DNA from: Lotus japonicus
Taxonomy: Eukaryota; Streptophyta; Magnoliopsida; Fabales; Fabaceae
Direction: 5' to 3'
Assembly: GCF_012489685.1 (NCBI RefSeq)
Contig: NC_080046.1
Coordinates: forward strand, 436,501-500,500
Length of the DNA: 64,000 bases
How positions within the stretch are numbered: position 1 is the first letter of the stretch; each line of letters begins with the position of its first letter. A program made the position numbers and the translations under genes. The notes under the pieces were generated by a model that made no database searches, was not told where the DNA came from, and saw only the letters and a program-made list of their open reading frames with translations. This document shows, in pieces, positions 45,601-54,834 of the stretch.

Positions 45601-48243
45601 AACTCCTATGGTCAGTACCTCAAGGTTGTCTAAAACCCAAGTTGTTCCATTTCAGGATCCTTCTTTGTATAGAAACATAGTTGGTGCCTTACAATACCTT
45701 ACTATAACCAGGCCTGAACTCAGTTTCCCAGTCAATAAGGTTTGTCAATTTATGACAAACCCTCTAGACACTCATTGGGGTGCTGTCAAGAGGATTCTTA
45801 GGTATCTTCAAGGTACTCTCACCCATGGTCTTCATTTGAGGCCAGCTTTGTCTTGTCCTATGCAGCTGAGAGGCTTTACAGATGCAGATTGGGCCACATA
45901 TTCAGATGATCGAAGATCAGTTTCTGGTGCTGCACTTTATCTTGGTCCTAACCTCATTTCTTGGTGGTCCAAGAAACAATCAGTGGTAGCAAGGAGCAGT
46001 ACAGAAGCAGAGTATAGAAGTTTAGCCCATCTCACTGCAGAAATTTTGTGGGTACAAAGTCTACTTTCAGAACTTAAAGTGACTTCTTCTACACCTTCCA
46101 TATTCTGTGATAATCTATCAACAGTGGCTTTGGCACATAATCCGGTTCTTCATGCTAGAACCAAACATATTGAGCTTGATCTGTTCTTTGTCAGAGAAAA
46201 GGTGCTTCAAAAACTGCTTCAAGTTTCACATCTTCCAACAGATCCTCATATTGCAGATGCTATGACAAAACCTTTACCCTCAACAAGGTTTTTCGATTTA
46301 AGGAACAAGCTAACTGTCTGTGATGCTACACACCACACCCCAGTCTAGCTTGAGGGGGAAGTAATAGAGTATACACTCTGTTAGGCAGTTAGTCTGTTAT
46401 ACAGTTAGTCAGTTAGGCAGTTAGGTTTCTGTTATTCAGTAAGCAATAGCTTACTCAGCAAGCTATGACTTGCATGTTATAAATAGTGTAATCCCATACT
46501 GTTACATTCATCAATAACAGAATATTCAGTTTCAGATCTCAGATCTACTTTCTCTCTCCTCTCTCTCTCTCTTCTCTCTTTTCTCTCTCTTTCTGTTACG
46601 CTTCAATTCTCTTATGTACTAACTACTAAAGCGGTCTGGATCCTCAAACACCAAAAAAGCCTTAGCAATTTAAACAGTAGGGATCAATCTTTCATGGAAT
46701 ATAGGACCATTTACCTTTAATGAATAAAAGCTATGGGGACTCAAACCGGAAATCCCAAATAAAAGAAAAATATAAGGAGTAATACTCAATAGTCGGAACC
46801 AAAACTCAAATTAGTGGAAGCAGTGGGGACAAAAATATAATTAAGAGCAAAAACACGTGTAGCATGTTATCATACAAACAGGTTAGATTCAACAAGCAAT
46901 AATCCTGACCTATGATATGATCTTCTATGCATTGGAAGGCTGTTTCCAAACAATGACGATGTTGGGCCATAATAAGTTCATTATCTGGCATGAAGGAGAA
47001 GTTCCTGATGATATTTGATGCAGCAACAGCACATTGCTGTTTTTCTGCTCGCCCTTCGTCATCTAGATTAAATAGACCATCTTCATCAAACCACAACTCT
47101 GAAAAACGAGATTTTGTTGCGCCGCCACTCTGCTGTGTTGATTCTGTACCAGCAGAGGCAGATCCTAGGCTGCATTAAGAGCATTATCCTGCAATGAGAT
47201 TCCTTCTCGCTACCCCCACCTATCCCCATTGAAAACTGAAAACTCGAAAGAACAACAAAGATGAGATTCGAGGTTTACCCTGGACGGTGGAGAGTAGCAG
47301 TTGAGCTTAAAGCCTGGTACTGATTACCAAATCCAGTTGCAACAGAATTAACGCCTAAAGTCCTAACCCTTGATTTCTTTACTAGCTCCTTTGGGAGCCC
47401 TACGTCACGCCAGTCATCAATCTGTGTTCAATTTAATTATTATGAAAATAACATGTCAAAGTATCAACATGGGTGATACCAAATAGAGGAATAACTTAAA
47501 ATTTTATTATAATATACAAGTTACAACAAAGGAAAATGCAAATGCAAAGCGTGCAGCACGTACAACTTGAAGAAGAGCATCGAGCAGACCGGGAATTTTG
47601 GCAAGGGGAGTTGCATCCCGGCGCATATCATCCTTTTCTTTAAAGGAGAGCAGTGTAAGGGTATTCAACGCCCACGTCAGCTCACTCTTGAGACCACTTT
47701 GAAGAGCCAGAACTATTCTTTTGTTGTTTTGATCTGCAAATAGTATATTAAATTAAATCACAATAACATGCATCAATATTGTCTATCCTTACTAATAATC
47801 TTCAAATTAATCTTGTTTACCTAAACAACATGCATCAATAATACTGACATTCTTGAAATTAAGTGGTCTATCAAGAAACTAATTACTTGTTAACCAAAAT
47901 CTATGCCCCAGTTCCATTTATTGTAGTGTAGGTTTCAGCTGTTATAACAACAAATAGAGTTTTTTTGTGCTATATTTGAGCTTATTCCAACAAAATGTGT
48001 TTCTTGATTAAAGAGAAAATTGACATTGGAAGGAAAGAAAGCAGTGAACTAACCGGCAAAGGAGTTGTGAACGTGAAGCGAAGGACCGAGCAGTGTTGAC
48101 GGAGCAGCCAAATCAGCGGCGGCGGCTGCTGCGGCAGCGGCTGCACTGTTGTTACCGCTGCCAAAAGGACGGCCTCTCTTTGCCGGTGTGGCGGACCCAC
48201 CACCGGCGCCTCCACCGGACTTACCCTGCTCTCTCTTCTGCAT
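33638..48243 (-). CDS. LFR: LFR-type armadillo-repeat subunit of SWI/SNF chromatin remodelling complex
   Basis: Eight coding exons on the minus strand can be joined with GT/AG borders: 48243-48054, 47733-47564, 47421-47279, 47169-46910, 34591-34486, 34397-34259, 34169-34042 and 33893-33638. They total 1392 nt, in frame, for 463 residues, close to the family's usual length of about 460. The N-terminus is MQKREQGKSGGGAGG with KRGRPFGSG (an AT-hook-like basic patch) and an Ala run. The middle and C-terminal parts are armadillo-like helices (SNIIRNFSFMPDNE, VKAWHCAAAELLGRLIINP), and it ends GIWGM. In Arabidopsis LFR is a nuclear SWI/SNF subunit needed for leaf and flower development. Intron 4 (46909-34592) is 12.3 kb because of two retrotransposon insertions; splice sites and all exons look intact. 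Confidence 0.93.
35012..35376 (+). repeat. Left LTR of the Gypsy chimera
   Basis: It starts TGATAGAGTGAAGAGG and ends TGGATCTATCA. The TATA box CTATAAATAAG lies at 35112-35122 in plus orientation. Confidence 0.93.
35379..35390 (+). other. Primer-binding site of the Gypsy chimera
   Basis: TGGTATCAGAGC, the complement of the initiator-Met tRNA end, starts two bases after the left LTR. It is followed by a short plus-strand open frame beginning MKTRSMARNVEGWEHE near 35433. That resembles the usual start of a chromovirus Gag and ends after about 40 codons at a TGA near 35554. Confidence 0.88.
35556..35811 (-). repeat. Putative 3' LTR of the inner, minus-strand Gypsy sequence
   Basis: On the minus strand this starts TGATGAGCTGGCAGATCC at about 35811, contains TATAAACACC, and ends GGTACCTATCA at 35556. 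It sits downstream of the minus-strand integrase and chromodomain, as a 3' LTR would. It differs in sequence from the outer 365-bp LTRs but shares TGAT and CTATCA ends. A purine run GGGGGAAAA lies about 10 bp before its start. No second copy exists at the other side, so the LTR identity is inference. Confidence 0.55.
35826..40317 (-). pseudogene. Chromovirus-type gag-pol (Gag, protease, RT, RNase H, integrase, chromodomain), frameshifted
   Basis: Reading down from 40317 the order is a Gag domain (LPLFNGEDAHGWIVRVERFF), zinc knuckle CFKCGDKWNREHVC at about 39455, protease DCGATSNFIS at about 39200, RT with VFFDDILIYS at about 38190, and RNase H. Integrase follows, with its HHCC finger (HAGHFRTMKR, CEVCQRNK) and core (AYHPQTDGQTEVVNR), and a C-terminal chromodomain (VQWRNLPEFENSWES) marks it as a chromovirus. 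Frame breaks occur at an eight-T run at about 38516-38523 (one base short of the family frame) and near 36955. The start of gag is missing: the frame simply runs out of the right-hand LTR. Confidence 0.9.
40318..40682 (+). repeat. Right LTR of the Gypsy chimera
   Basis: It has the same length and direction as the left LTR, starting TGATAGAGTG and ending GGATCTATCA, followed by GTTAA. The base just before it belongs to antisense gag, in a purine-rich GTGTGAGGGAGTAT context. Confidence 0.93.
40688..41251. other. LFR intron 4, native sequence between two retrotransposons
   Basis: AT-rich sequence without ORFs or motifs. With 34592-35006 and 46620-46909 it makes up the original intron of about 1.28 kb. 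Confidence 0.7.
41257..41499 (+). repeat. 5' LTR of the Copia element, non-canonical ends
   Basis: It starts TAATAGAGTATACAC and ends CAATTCTCTTA, so the termini are TA...TA instead of TG...CA. The target duplication and the primer-binding site both support these ends. It contains short CAGTTAGT-type tandem repeats, a TATA box TATAAATAG at 41357-41365 and a long CT tract near its end. Confidence 0.88.
41424..41777 (+). repeat. Tandem duplication of the LTR end, primer-binding site and gag start
   Basis: Unit 1 (41424-41599, 176 bp) and unit 2 (41600-41777, 178 bp) are nearly identical. Each holds the CT-rich end of the LTR, a primer-binding site TGGTATCAAGAGC (41500-41512 and 41678-41690) and the first codons of gag. 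In unit 1 the start codon reads GTG (41532) in place of ATG, so gag begins at 41710 in unit 2. The other LTR has no such duplication. Confidence 0.92.
41710..46348 (+). pseudogene. Copia gag-pol polyprotein with one frameshift
   Basis: The first frame, 41710-44139 (809 codons), covers Gag, the zinc knuckle CQVCYKQGHGASVC at about 42660, protease DSGATHHVT at about 43140, the integrase finger (WHNRLGHPSSDVL) and integrase core (DLWGP, QNGVVERKHR). The second frame, to 46348, continues with the integrase end, the RT (FHQQPGFDYTETFAPV, YVDDIIITGS at about 45378) and RNase H (GFTDADWATYSDDRRSVSG). The two overlap near 44072-44139, and the frame switch lies near 44100-44120. Otherwise the polyprotein is open, so a single small indel silences it. 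Proline- and glutamine-rich stretches lie between the zinc knuckle and protease. Confidence 0.92.
46362..46614 (+). repeat. 3' LTR of the Copia element
   Basis: It begins TAATAGAGTATACAC right after the polypurine tract and ends CAATTCTCTTA, followed by TGTAC. Compared with the 5' LTR it has small indels in the CAGTTAG repeats and an extra AGCAATAGCTTAC-like piece. Confidence 0.9.
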
Positions 48244-48409
48244 CTCTCTCTCAGAGATTGCGATGCGATTTCGATTCGTTTGGGTCTTACTTAGCTGGGC
48301 TTCTTTTCACACCGCAACTTGATACCAATCAAGCCCAAACAATTCTATATATTAAACTTTTGGGTCTTAAATATTTAATTTTATTTTAGAGGAAAATGTA
48401 TCCGGTTTG

Positions 48410-48600
48410 GGAAAATAGCTTAATTAAGCGCTTATAGTCATAAGCGCTTATTCATAAGTTATTTTAAAAAATTTATTAAAATAAATTGAAAATAAGTTGT
48501 ATATAAGCATAAGCTTTTTTTCATAAGCTATCTTAAGTAGTTTATGAAAATAAGGTCAAAACAACTTATCGTATGTCATAAACTCTACAAACTCACCTCA
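48410..48600. repeat. AT-rich inverted-repeat sequence, probable MITE remnant upstream of LFR
   Basis: It holds several AAGCGCTTAT and ATAAGCTT type inverted motifs within about 190 bp, a pattern common in plant MITEs. No clear ends or target duplication are found. It lies about 170 bp upstream of the LFR start codon on the minus strand, in the likely promoter region. Confidence 0.4.
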
Positions 48601-49758
48601 AAAAACTAGCAAGAGATGCTCTAATTAATCCTTAAATTCTCATTATTATTAAAGTAGGTCGTTCGTTAACCAAAGTTAACTTCATAATAAACACCCTAAA
48701 TTGTTAGCGGTTATTTTTATTGTCGCTAAAAGCAATCATGTTCTATCATATCCTTTCTATATTAGAGCATCTCCAATGCAAGGTTGCTACTTGGGTTGCT
48801 TAAACTCCATTCTGGTGGGGTCCAACTGCCACATAGGATTTAAGCAACTCATAAGCAACCCATGCAAATTTTGCTCTAATGCAAGGTTGCTTATTTAACT
48901 TTTAGTTGGGTCCTATTATACCTCATATATTTATATTTTTTAGTTCCACCAAGCATGATTTAAATTTAAACATTTATAACAATATTGTATTTAAATTATA
49001 TTATCTAATTTTTGAATTAAGATATTTCTAAACTATGCTCAAATTTTACAGCATAACAAATTCAATTTCTTTTTTCAAATATAACAACGGTTTCAAAAAC
49101 AAAATAACAAACTAACTATATATTTCAATTTGATTTAAAAAAAAAAACTATATATTTCAACTTATCTTTTTTCTTGGGTACAATATTCAATTTATCTGAT
49201 TCTCTTTTTCTTAATTTGGGCCAAAGTCCATTAACACATTCACTAAAAAAGTCCATTCACACACTCACCCAAAACGACAGAGTTTTAAACCGTGTCAAAT
49301 GCTCATTCACACACTCATTCTCGAAGCTTCATCACACACTCAACCGTCTCAAACTCACTCGAATCCTCCACTCCACCCTCTCAAACCCTCTTTCTCTGAA
49401 ACCCTCTTTCTCTCTCTCACTCTCTCGAAGCCTCTCAAACCGCCGTCTCAGACCTCTCAACCCTCTCAAACCGTCGTCTCAGACCACAACCGTCGTCTCC
49501 ACCCACTCTCTCGAAGCCTCCGTTTCCACCCACTCTCTCGAATCCTCCGCCTCTCGAATCCTCCACCCACTCTCTCGAAGCCTCCGCCTCTCTGAAACCC
49601 TCTCAAGCCTCACAACTGCTGTCTCCACCCACTCTCTCGAAGCCCATCGCTTTCTCTCGGCGTTATAGATCGGAGGACATGCAAGCTTCAGAGGTTCAGA
49701 GGACATGCAAGGTTCCAGATCGGAGATCAGAGGCTCAATGGCTCAAAGGTTCAGAGGG

Positions 49759-51415
49759 GGGTAAATGGTCACATTGGTCCCTGGATGTTCGCACCGACTT
49801 CAGAATCGTCCCTGGATGAATTTTATTAGGCTCGCGGTCCCCAGATGTGGCAAAAAATAGTCATATTAGTCCCTGACGTTAAAATCCTTTAACGTCCGTT
49901 AACCCAATTAATAAAAGTAAGCATTATCTTTCTAATTTTCTTTCACTTTGGTCCCTTTCTTCTTTCTTCCACCCACTTCACCCCCCCTTCCATCATTTTC
50001 ACCAAAACCCACCCCCCATCATGCTTCAGAAACCCAGAACGTAAACCCACAATCTTCACCTCCTTCATCTTCATCTTGTTCATCTTCACTTTATTCATCT
50101 TCATCCCCTTCTTCCATCATCTTCACCAAAAACTCCTCTCCTTCTTCATCAACCCATTCCCTTTTTTTTTTCTTTTTTTTCATATCATCATCATCAACAC
50201 TCTTCTTCTCCTTCTTCAACCAACCATGCCCAAACCTTCTCTCCCAGATTTAACACAAACCCAACTCAGATTTAACACCAAATTTACCCTCCATGAGTAA
50301 AATCTCCACCTCAGCTATTGCTATAAAATGTCAAGGGTGACAAGTTCCTATGGTCCTTTGGCTTCATCATCCAGTAAAACTAAAGTGATTTGAGTGCTTT
50401 GGTTCATGGTAAAGATCCGAACTTTGATTGACCCTGTCTTTTATTTTCTTTGTCATCACTCTTCTTATTCTAACATCCATATATAACACACACTCTGCAT
50501 CTTCTTCCACCTCTTCCCATTTTATGGATCTCAGATTCAGTGTCCTTCTTCTGGGGTCCCCAAAAATTGTTTACAGTTACACCCCAGTTAATTTTCTTTC
50601 TGTTTTCTTCAAATCATGGACCAAAGCTACCAGCTTTGTAGTCAAAGACTGAGGAACACACATCAAGCTAGTTTTCACCATTGAAAAGCACCCTTTGTAT
50701 ATTGCTTTGGAAGATTTTCTGTAATTTACAGATACCCTTTGGATCACTTTGATTGAATCTTCTTTCTTATTGAGAAGTTTTTTGCTTTCAATTTTCAAAT
50801 CTCATTTTGATTCAAAAGGGTGCTATAAAGTTCTGATTTTTTTCTGTTGGGTTTTGGAGATTCTGTGTTGAACATGGAGTGCAGGATCAGAAAGAAGGAA
50901 TCTCCAGAACCAAACATCTTGAGCCAAGCTTCACCTTTTCCTGATGAGGTGTTGGAACGAGTTCTTGGCATGGTGAAATCACGCAAGGATCGAAGCTCGG
51001 TTTCTCTGGTTTGCAAAGAGTGGTACAACGCTGAGAGATGGTCAAGGAGGAGTGTGTTCATTGGAAACTGTTACTCTGTCTCTCCTGAGATCTTGACCCG
51101 CAGGTTCCCTAACATTCGTAGTGTTACACTGAAAGGGAAGCCTCTGAAGCATGATGGAGGGTGGGTTTTGGTGAAAATGATGGAAGGAGGGGGTGAAGAG
51201 GGTGGAAGAAAGAAGAAAGGGACCAAAGTGAAAGAAAATTAGAAAGATAATGTTGACTTTTATTAATTGGGTTAACGGACGTTAGAGGATTTTAACGTCA
51301 GGGACTAATATGACTATTTTTTGCCACATCTGGGGACCGCGAGCCTAATAAAATTCATCCAGGGACGATTCTGAAGTCGGTGCAAACATCCAGGGACCAA
51401 TGTGACCATTTACCC
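49759..51415 (+). mobile_element. Pack-MULE (Mutator-like element) carrying a TIR1/AFB gene fragment
   Basis: Terminal inverted repeats of about 272 bp (49759-50030 and 51143-51415) are roughly 95 percent identical, starting GGGTAAATGGTCACATTGG. They are flanked by a 10-bp direct duplication GTTCAGAGGG (49749-49758 and 51416-51425), in the Mutator size range. The 1.1-kb interior contains no transposase but a piece of a host gene: upstream sequence with TATA-like motifs, a long pyrimidine-rich leader, and the start of an F-box coding region. It is inserted in a Harbinger-like element. Confidence 0.92.
50874..51242 (+). CDS. Captured F-box fragment of a TIR1/AFB auxin receptor gene
   Basis: The ORF gives 122 codons from ATG 50874. 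Residues about 20-65 form the F-box ([31 protein letters not shown]), followed by [14 protein letters not shown] and [15 protein letters not shown]. That is the start of the leucine-rich-repeat part of TIR1/AFB auxin co-receptors, which run to nearly 600 residues. After KGKP the frame runs into the right terminal inverted repeat and ends with about 30 unrelated residues rich in Gly, Glu and Lys. The auxin-binding repeats are absent. If expressed it could bind SKP1 through the F-box but not auxin or Aux/IAA proteins. The frame is fully open, which is notable. Which family member was the donor cannot be fixed here. Confidence 0.85.
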   Translation: MECRIRKKESPEPNILSQASPFPDEVLERVLGMVKSRKDRSSVSLVCKEWYNAERWSRRSVFIGNCYSVSPEILTRRFPNIRSVTLKGKPLKHDGGWVLVKMMEGGGEEGGRKKKGTKVKEN

Positions 51416-51905
51416 GTTCAGAGGGCATGCAAGACTCCAGCCATCAAATCGGAGATCCTTGTGTAATTTTTTTGATTTGTTTCAAAAATGTGTATTTTAA
51501 TTGTTTAATCTGTGTTCATCTCCCTTTCCCTACTGTAATATATTTCTGAAATTTTTGATTGTTGTTGAAATTTCTGAAATTTAAATATCTTTTCTGGGTT
51601 GCTTTGTATTGTTGGATCTCTACTTGTTCATTGATCTGTGTATTTTATCTCTGTTTGTTGCTTCTGCTTATCCATTGATCGGTTCTTCCCTCCCCTTTTA
51701 ATGATTTTCTGTTGCTGAATGGAAAGAGAAAAAACAATTTTTTAATACCTGCAGCAAGCTAAGGAGCGTTGCTTAAATAAGCAACGTTGCTTAGCTTTGA
51801 GCTATAAGCAACGCCACCCCAGCAAGCTCCAATGGAGCAGAAAAATAAGGAACGTTCCTTAATTTAAGCAACCAGGTTAAGCAACTCCCGTTGGAGTTGC
51901 TCTTA

Positions 51906-53990
51906 TATACTATTTTCGAAACCAAAAAGTGGCAACTCCGACAAACGTCACTCCTTACTCTATGTCTTTCTTCATAAGTTTTCTCTCTCATACTATAATT
52001 AGTAGGTATATGATGTCATATTTATATTTTCTGATTTTTAAGTAATTTAAATATGAAATAATTCATATTTTTGAAAATAATTAATACTCCCTCCGGTCAT
52101 TTTTATAAGAAAAACTTTGACAAAATCACACAAACCAAGGAAACTAATGTTTTTTATAAAATAACGTTCAAAAACAAATTATAAAATAAACTACTACACC
52201 CTCTGGCAAAAAGGACCAGAGAGAGTATATTAATATTGCATTTAATAGTTATGACATTAGAATAATTAACAAAAGTCAATTGTGACTTTTTTAGAAAATA
52301 ACTACTGTATTAATTTGACATTTAATGGTTTTAAATGACATTAGAATAATTAATAAAATTTAACTGTGACTTTTCAACTATTAAGATATATGATGACAAT
52401 TTTTTTTTAATGATTATGGTTATTGTTTATATAATAAAATAAAATTAAATTGAATATAATATTTTACGTTCAAAATGATATCAAATATACCATAAAAAAT
52501 TAATATCAAATAGTTTTAAAGAATTGATTTGGAAATTAACTCAAAAAAAGTTGTATTTTATGTTTTCGTATATACATTTGGAAAATTAAAATGGTTTTGG
52601 AATATTGATTCAAAGTAACAAATTAGAAGAAAAAAATAATTAATATGTTACTATGATTAGAAAAAAAACTTAAATATGTAATATTATGTATTTTAAAAAA
52701 ATGAGAAAGAAAATATGAAAATGTCTTATGTATGCTGATAAAGTACCATTATTTCACCCGTACATGGCGCGGGATTAATACCACTAAAAATGAGTTTTGT
52801 CGTAGTGTACATTAGACAAAAAATGCTAATCAAAATCTGGATTTGCCTGCAACTTGCAAATGTGAAATAGTCTTGAACCAAACACACAAGAAATTGCTAT
52901 CAGCCTTCGGTTTGGCACTCGCTTGTGAACAAAGACAGCTTGCATCCCTACTTTAGGAAAGCATACTAGTGGAATTACCCGTGCAAGGCACGGGTGACTT
53001 TTGTTATATGCCATTTTATTTTTTACTTTTGTAATCAATGTATTTGTTTGAAATATACATTTTTTTTTTGAAATTTACATCCCAAATTGATACTTTTGTT
53101 TGGGTTTGTATATTTAATTGGAGTCATTATGTTTTTTTTTTTTTATCTTTTGAGTAAATATATCTTAACAATTGTTTTAAATATACCTGTTTTGAACATT
53201 GTGTTCTTTTTTAAGTAGTGCAATGTGTTTTAATCTACCGTGACATTTTTTCTTATTTCATTATGATATATTTTTTTTTTTGTAAGTTCTGAACTTGAAA
53301 TATTTTTATACTTATGTTGACTCGTCAAGTCTTATTTTCCCACCACACACTCATTTCACGAAAAATTACTCACCCACCTTCCATTCTATTCTTACACTCA
53401 ATCATTTTTCTCTCGTTCTCTAAGTACCTCTTTTTCTCTCTTCCCACCATGGACAGCGGCGTCCAAGCCGTGTTGGCCGCCATCGACAGCTTCACTTAGT
53501 CATTTTACTTATAAATTATTCAACACTCACATTTCAGTTATAATAATTATTCAGCACTCACATTTTTGGTTAATGTGTGACTTTTTTAAAAAGTTTTTCA
53601 CTTAAATTCTAACACCGGGGGAATGAAGAATGAAGGGCGGAGAGTGGCAAAACAATGAAGTGTAGTTGAAGTTTAACCTCTATGGAAAAACCCACCACTA
53701 TTCATTGATGCACATTAGGTGTTTGATGAAATAGTTGTTTCAGTTTAAGATTGGTGTAGGGGGTTAACTGGAGCAACTGTAATATAGGCTAGTAGTTGTT
53801 CTGGTTTCAGTTATTACTATAAGAATGCTTTGTAAATCAAAATCTTACAAAAACAAATCAAAATCTTTCATTTGATTTGTTTTAGGTGGGTAGATCTTTA
53901 TTTGTTTTTTAATGCAGATTTAATCTTGAAAATCATGCGGATTTAATATTGAAAAATAAAATTTTTATATTTTTTATTAGGATGATATGG
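51906..53990. other. Intergenic AT-rich DNA with small repeats
   Basis: No host gene is supported. It contains a Stowaway MITE (52087-52225) and two GC-palindrome motifs resembling transposon ends, ACCCGTGCAAGGCACGGGT at 52977-52995 and a related CACCCGTACATGGCGCGGG at about 52756. It also holds a short GC-rich ORF piece (53449-53499) and long T runs. Confidence 0.6.
52087..52225. mobile_element. Stowaway-type MITE (Tc1/mariner group)
   Basis: The ends CTCCCTCCGGTC and, in complement, CTCTCTCTGGTC form terminal inverted repeats, and TA flanks both sides (52085-52086 and 52226-52227). The 139-bp length and AT-rich interior are typical. Confidence 0.82.
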
Positions 53991-53999
53991 GGGTGACAC

Positions 54000-54546
54000 T
54001 AGGGATGGCAATGGGTAGGATCGAGCACGAGTTTTACAATTACCAAACTCAAACCCAAATCTCAGAACCCAAACCCAAACCCAAACACAAGCTCTTATGG
54101 GCGATAAAATAAAATCCATGCCCAAACCCATTGAGTTTCGGATTTACACGAAACCCAAACTCAAATCCATTCCTTACGTGAAATAGCAACCCGATTCAGA
54201 ACCTACTTTCATCCTCATCCATCACCAAAGTGAGACAACAATAATTTAGAGTTTACTTTCTCAAACATACAAAAGTACAATTAATCATCAAACACTAAGA
54301 ACAAAGTTTATAAATATATACATGTATGAGAATTTTTTTGTAATTTTATGTTTTGGGTATCTTTGGGTTCGGGTTTGGGCGGGTATGGACATGGATTTAA
54401 CTAATACCAAACCCAAACCCATAAACTGCTACAGTAACGGGCAAAACCCAAACCCAAACCCAAATCCAATCAACTCGGTTTTTGTCCGTCAAATCGGATC
54501 GGGTTCGAGCGGGTACCCATGGGTTTGGGCAAAATTGCCATCCCTA
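54000..54546 (+). mobile_element. hAT-type MITE, copy A (547 bp)
   Basis: Terminal inverted repeats begin TAGGGATGGCAAT, and the flanking 8-bp duplication GGTGACAC (53992-53999 and 54547-54554) is perfect, as expected for hAT. The interior is rich in AACCCAAACCC repeats. It has no coding capacity; the Asn-Pro-rich open frames across it are by-products of that repeat. Confidence 0.9.
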
Positions 54547-54834
54547 GGTGACACGTGGCAAAACCTTCTAAAAAAACCTTTCTTTAGTATATTATATAGA
54601 GATCACAAGAATCAGAAACAAAAAGGGTAAGAAAATAAATTATATCTTCTTACTTGGATCATGAGGTTGAGCATACAATGTTGTTGTACATGTTCTGCTG
54701 CTATCAAAAAAGTGTTTGATTCACCTTAGAAGACTCATGGTTGAGAATTTAAGTGTGAATTAAACTCTCACATTAGTTAAAAATGAATGAGTTGAAAATA
54801 ATATAAGAGATGTGACTCATAAACACATTCACAT

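Larger units (their letters stand above)
41257..46614 (+). mobile_element. Ty1/Copia retrotransposon (Ale/Retrofit-like) with TA...TA LTR ends, in LFR intron 4
   Basis: Two LTRs (243 and 253 bp) are flanked by a perfect TGTAC duplication (41252-41256 and 46615-46619). The element runs plus, opposite to LFR. The order is LTR, primer-binding site, gag, protease, integrase, RT, RNase H, the polypurine tract TTGAGGGGGAAG and the second LTR. One frameshift interrupts pol, and a 176-bp direct duplication affects the region after the 5' LTR. The lineage call rests on short LTRs, the CCHC form CQVCYKQGHGASVC and general resemblance. Confidence 0.9.
48765..51902 (+). mobile_element. Non-autonomous Harbinger-like DNA transposon, copy 1, split by a Pack-MULE
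   Basis: The left end GAGCATCTCCAATGCAAGG and the right end (as complement) GAGCAACTCCAACGGGAG form imperfect terminal inverted repeats. The flanks are TTA on both sides (48762-48764 and 51903-51905), the three-base duplication of PIF/Harbinger elements. Without the inner Pack-MULE and its duplication the element is about 1.47 kb, close to copy 2 at 55716-57065, with which it shares both ends and CT-rich interior sequence. No transposase is encoded. Confidence 0.8.

Noticed and set aside
49174..49706. Ser/Leu/His-rich open frames of about 75-164 codons
   Set aside because: They arise from CTCTCGAAGC-type simple repeats in the Harbinger-like interior, occur in several frames and strands, and match nothing known.
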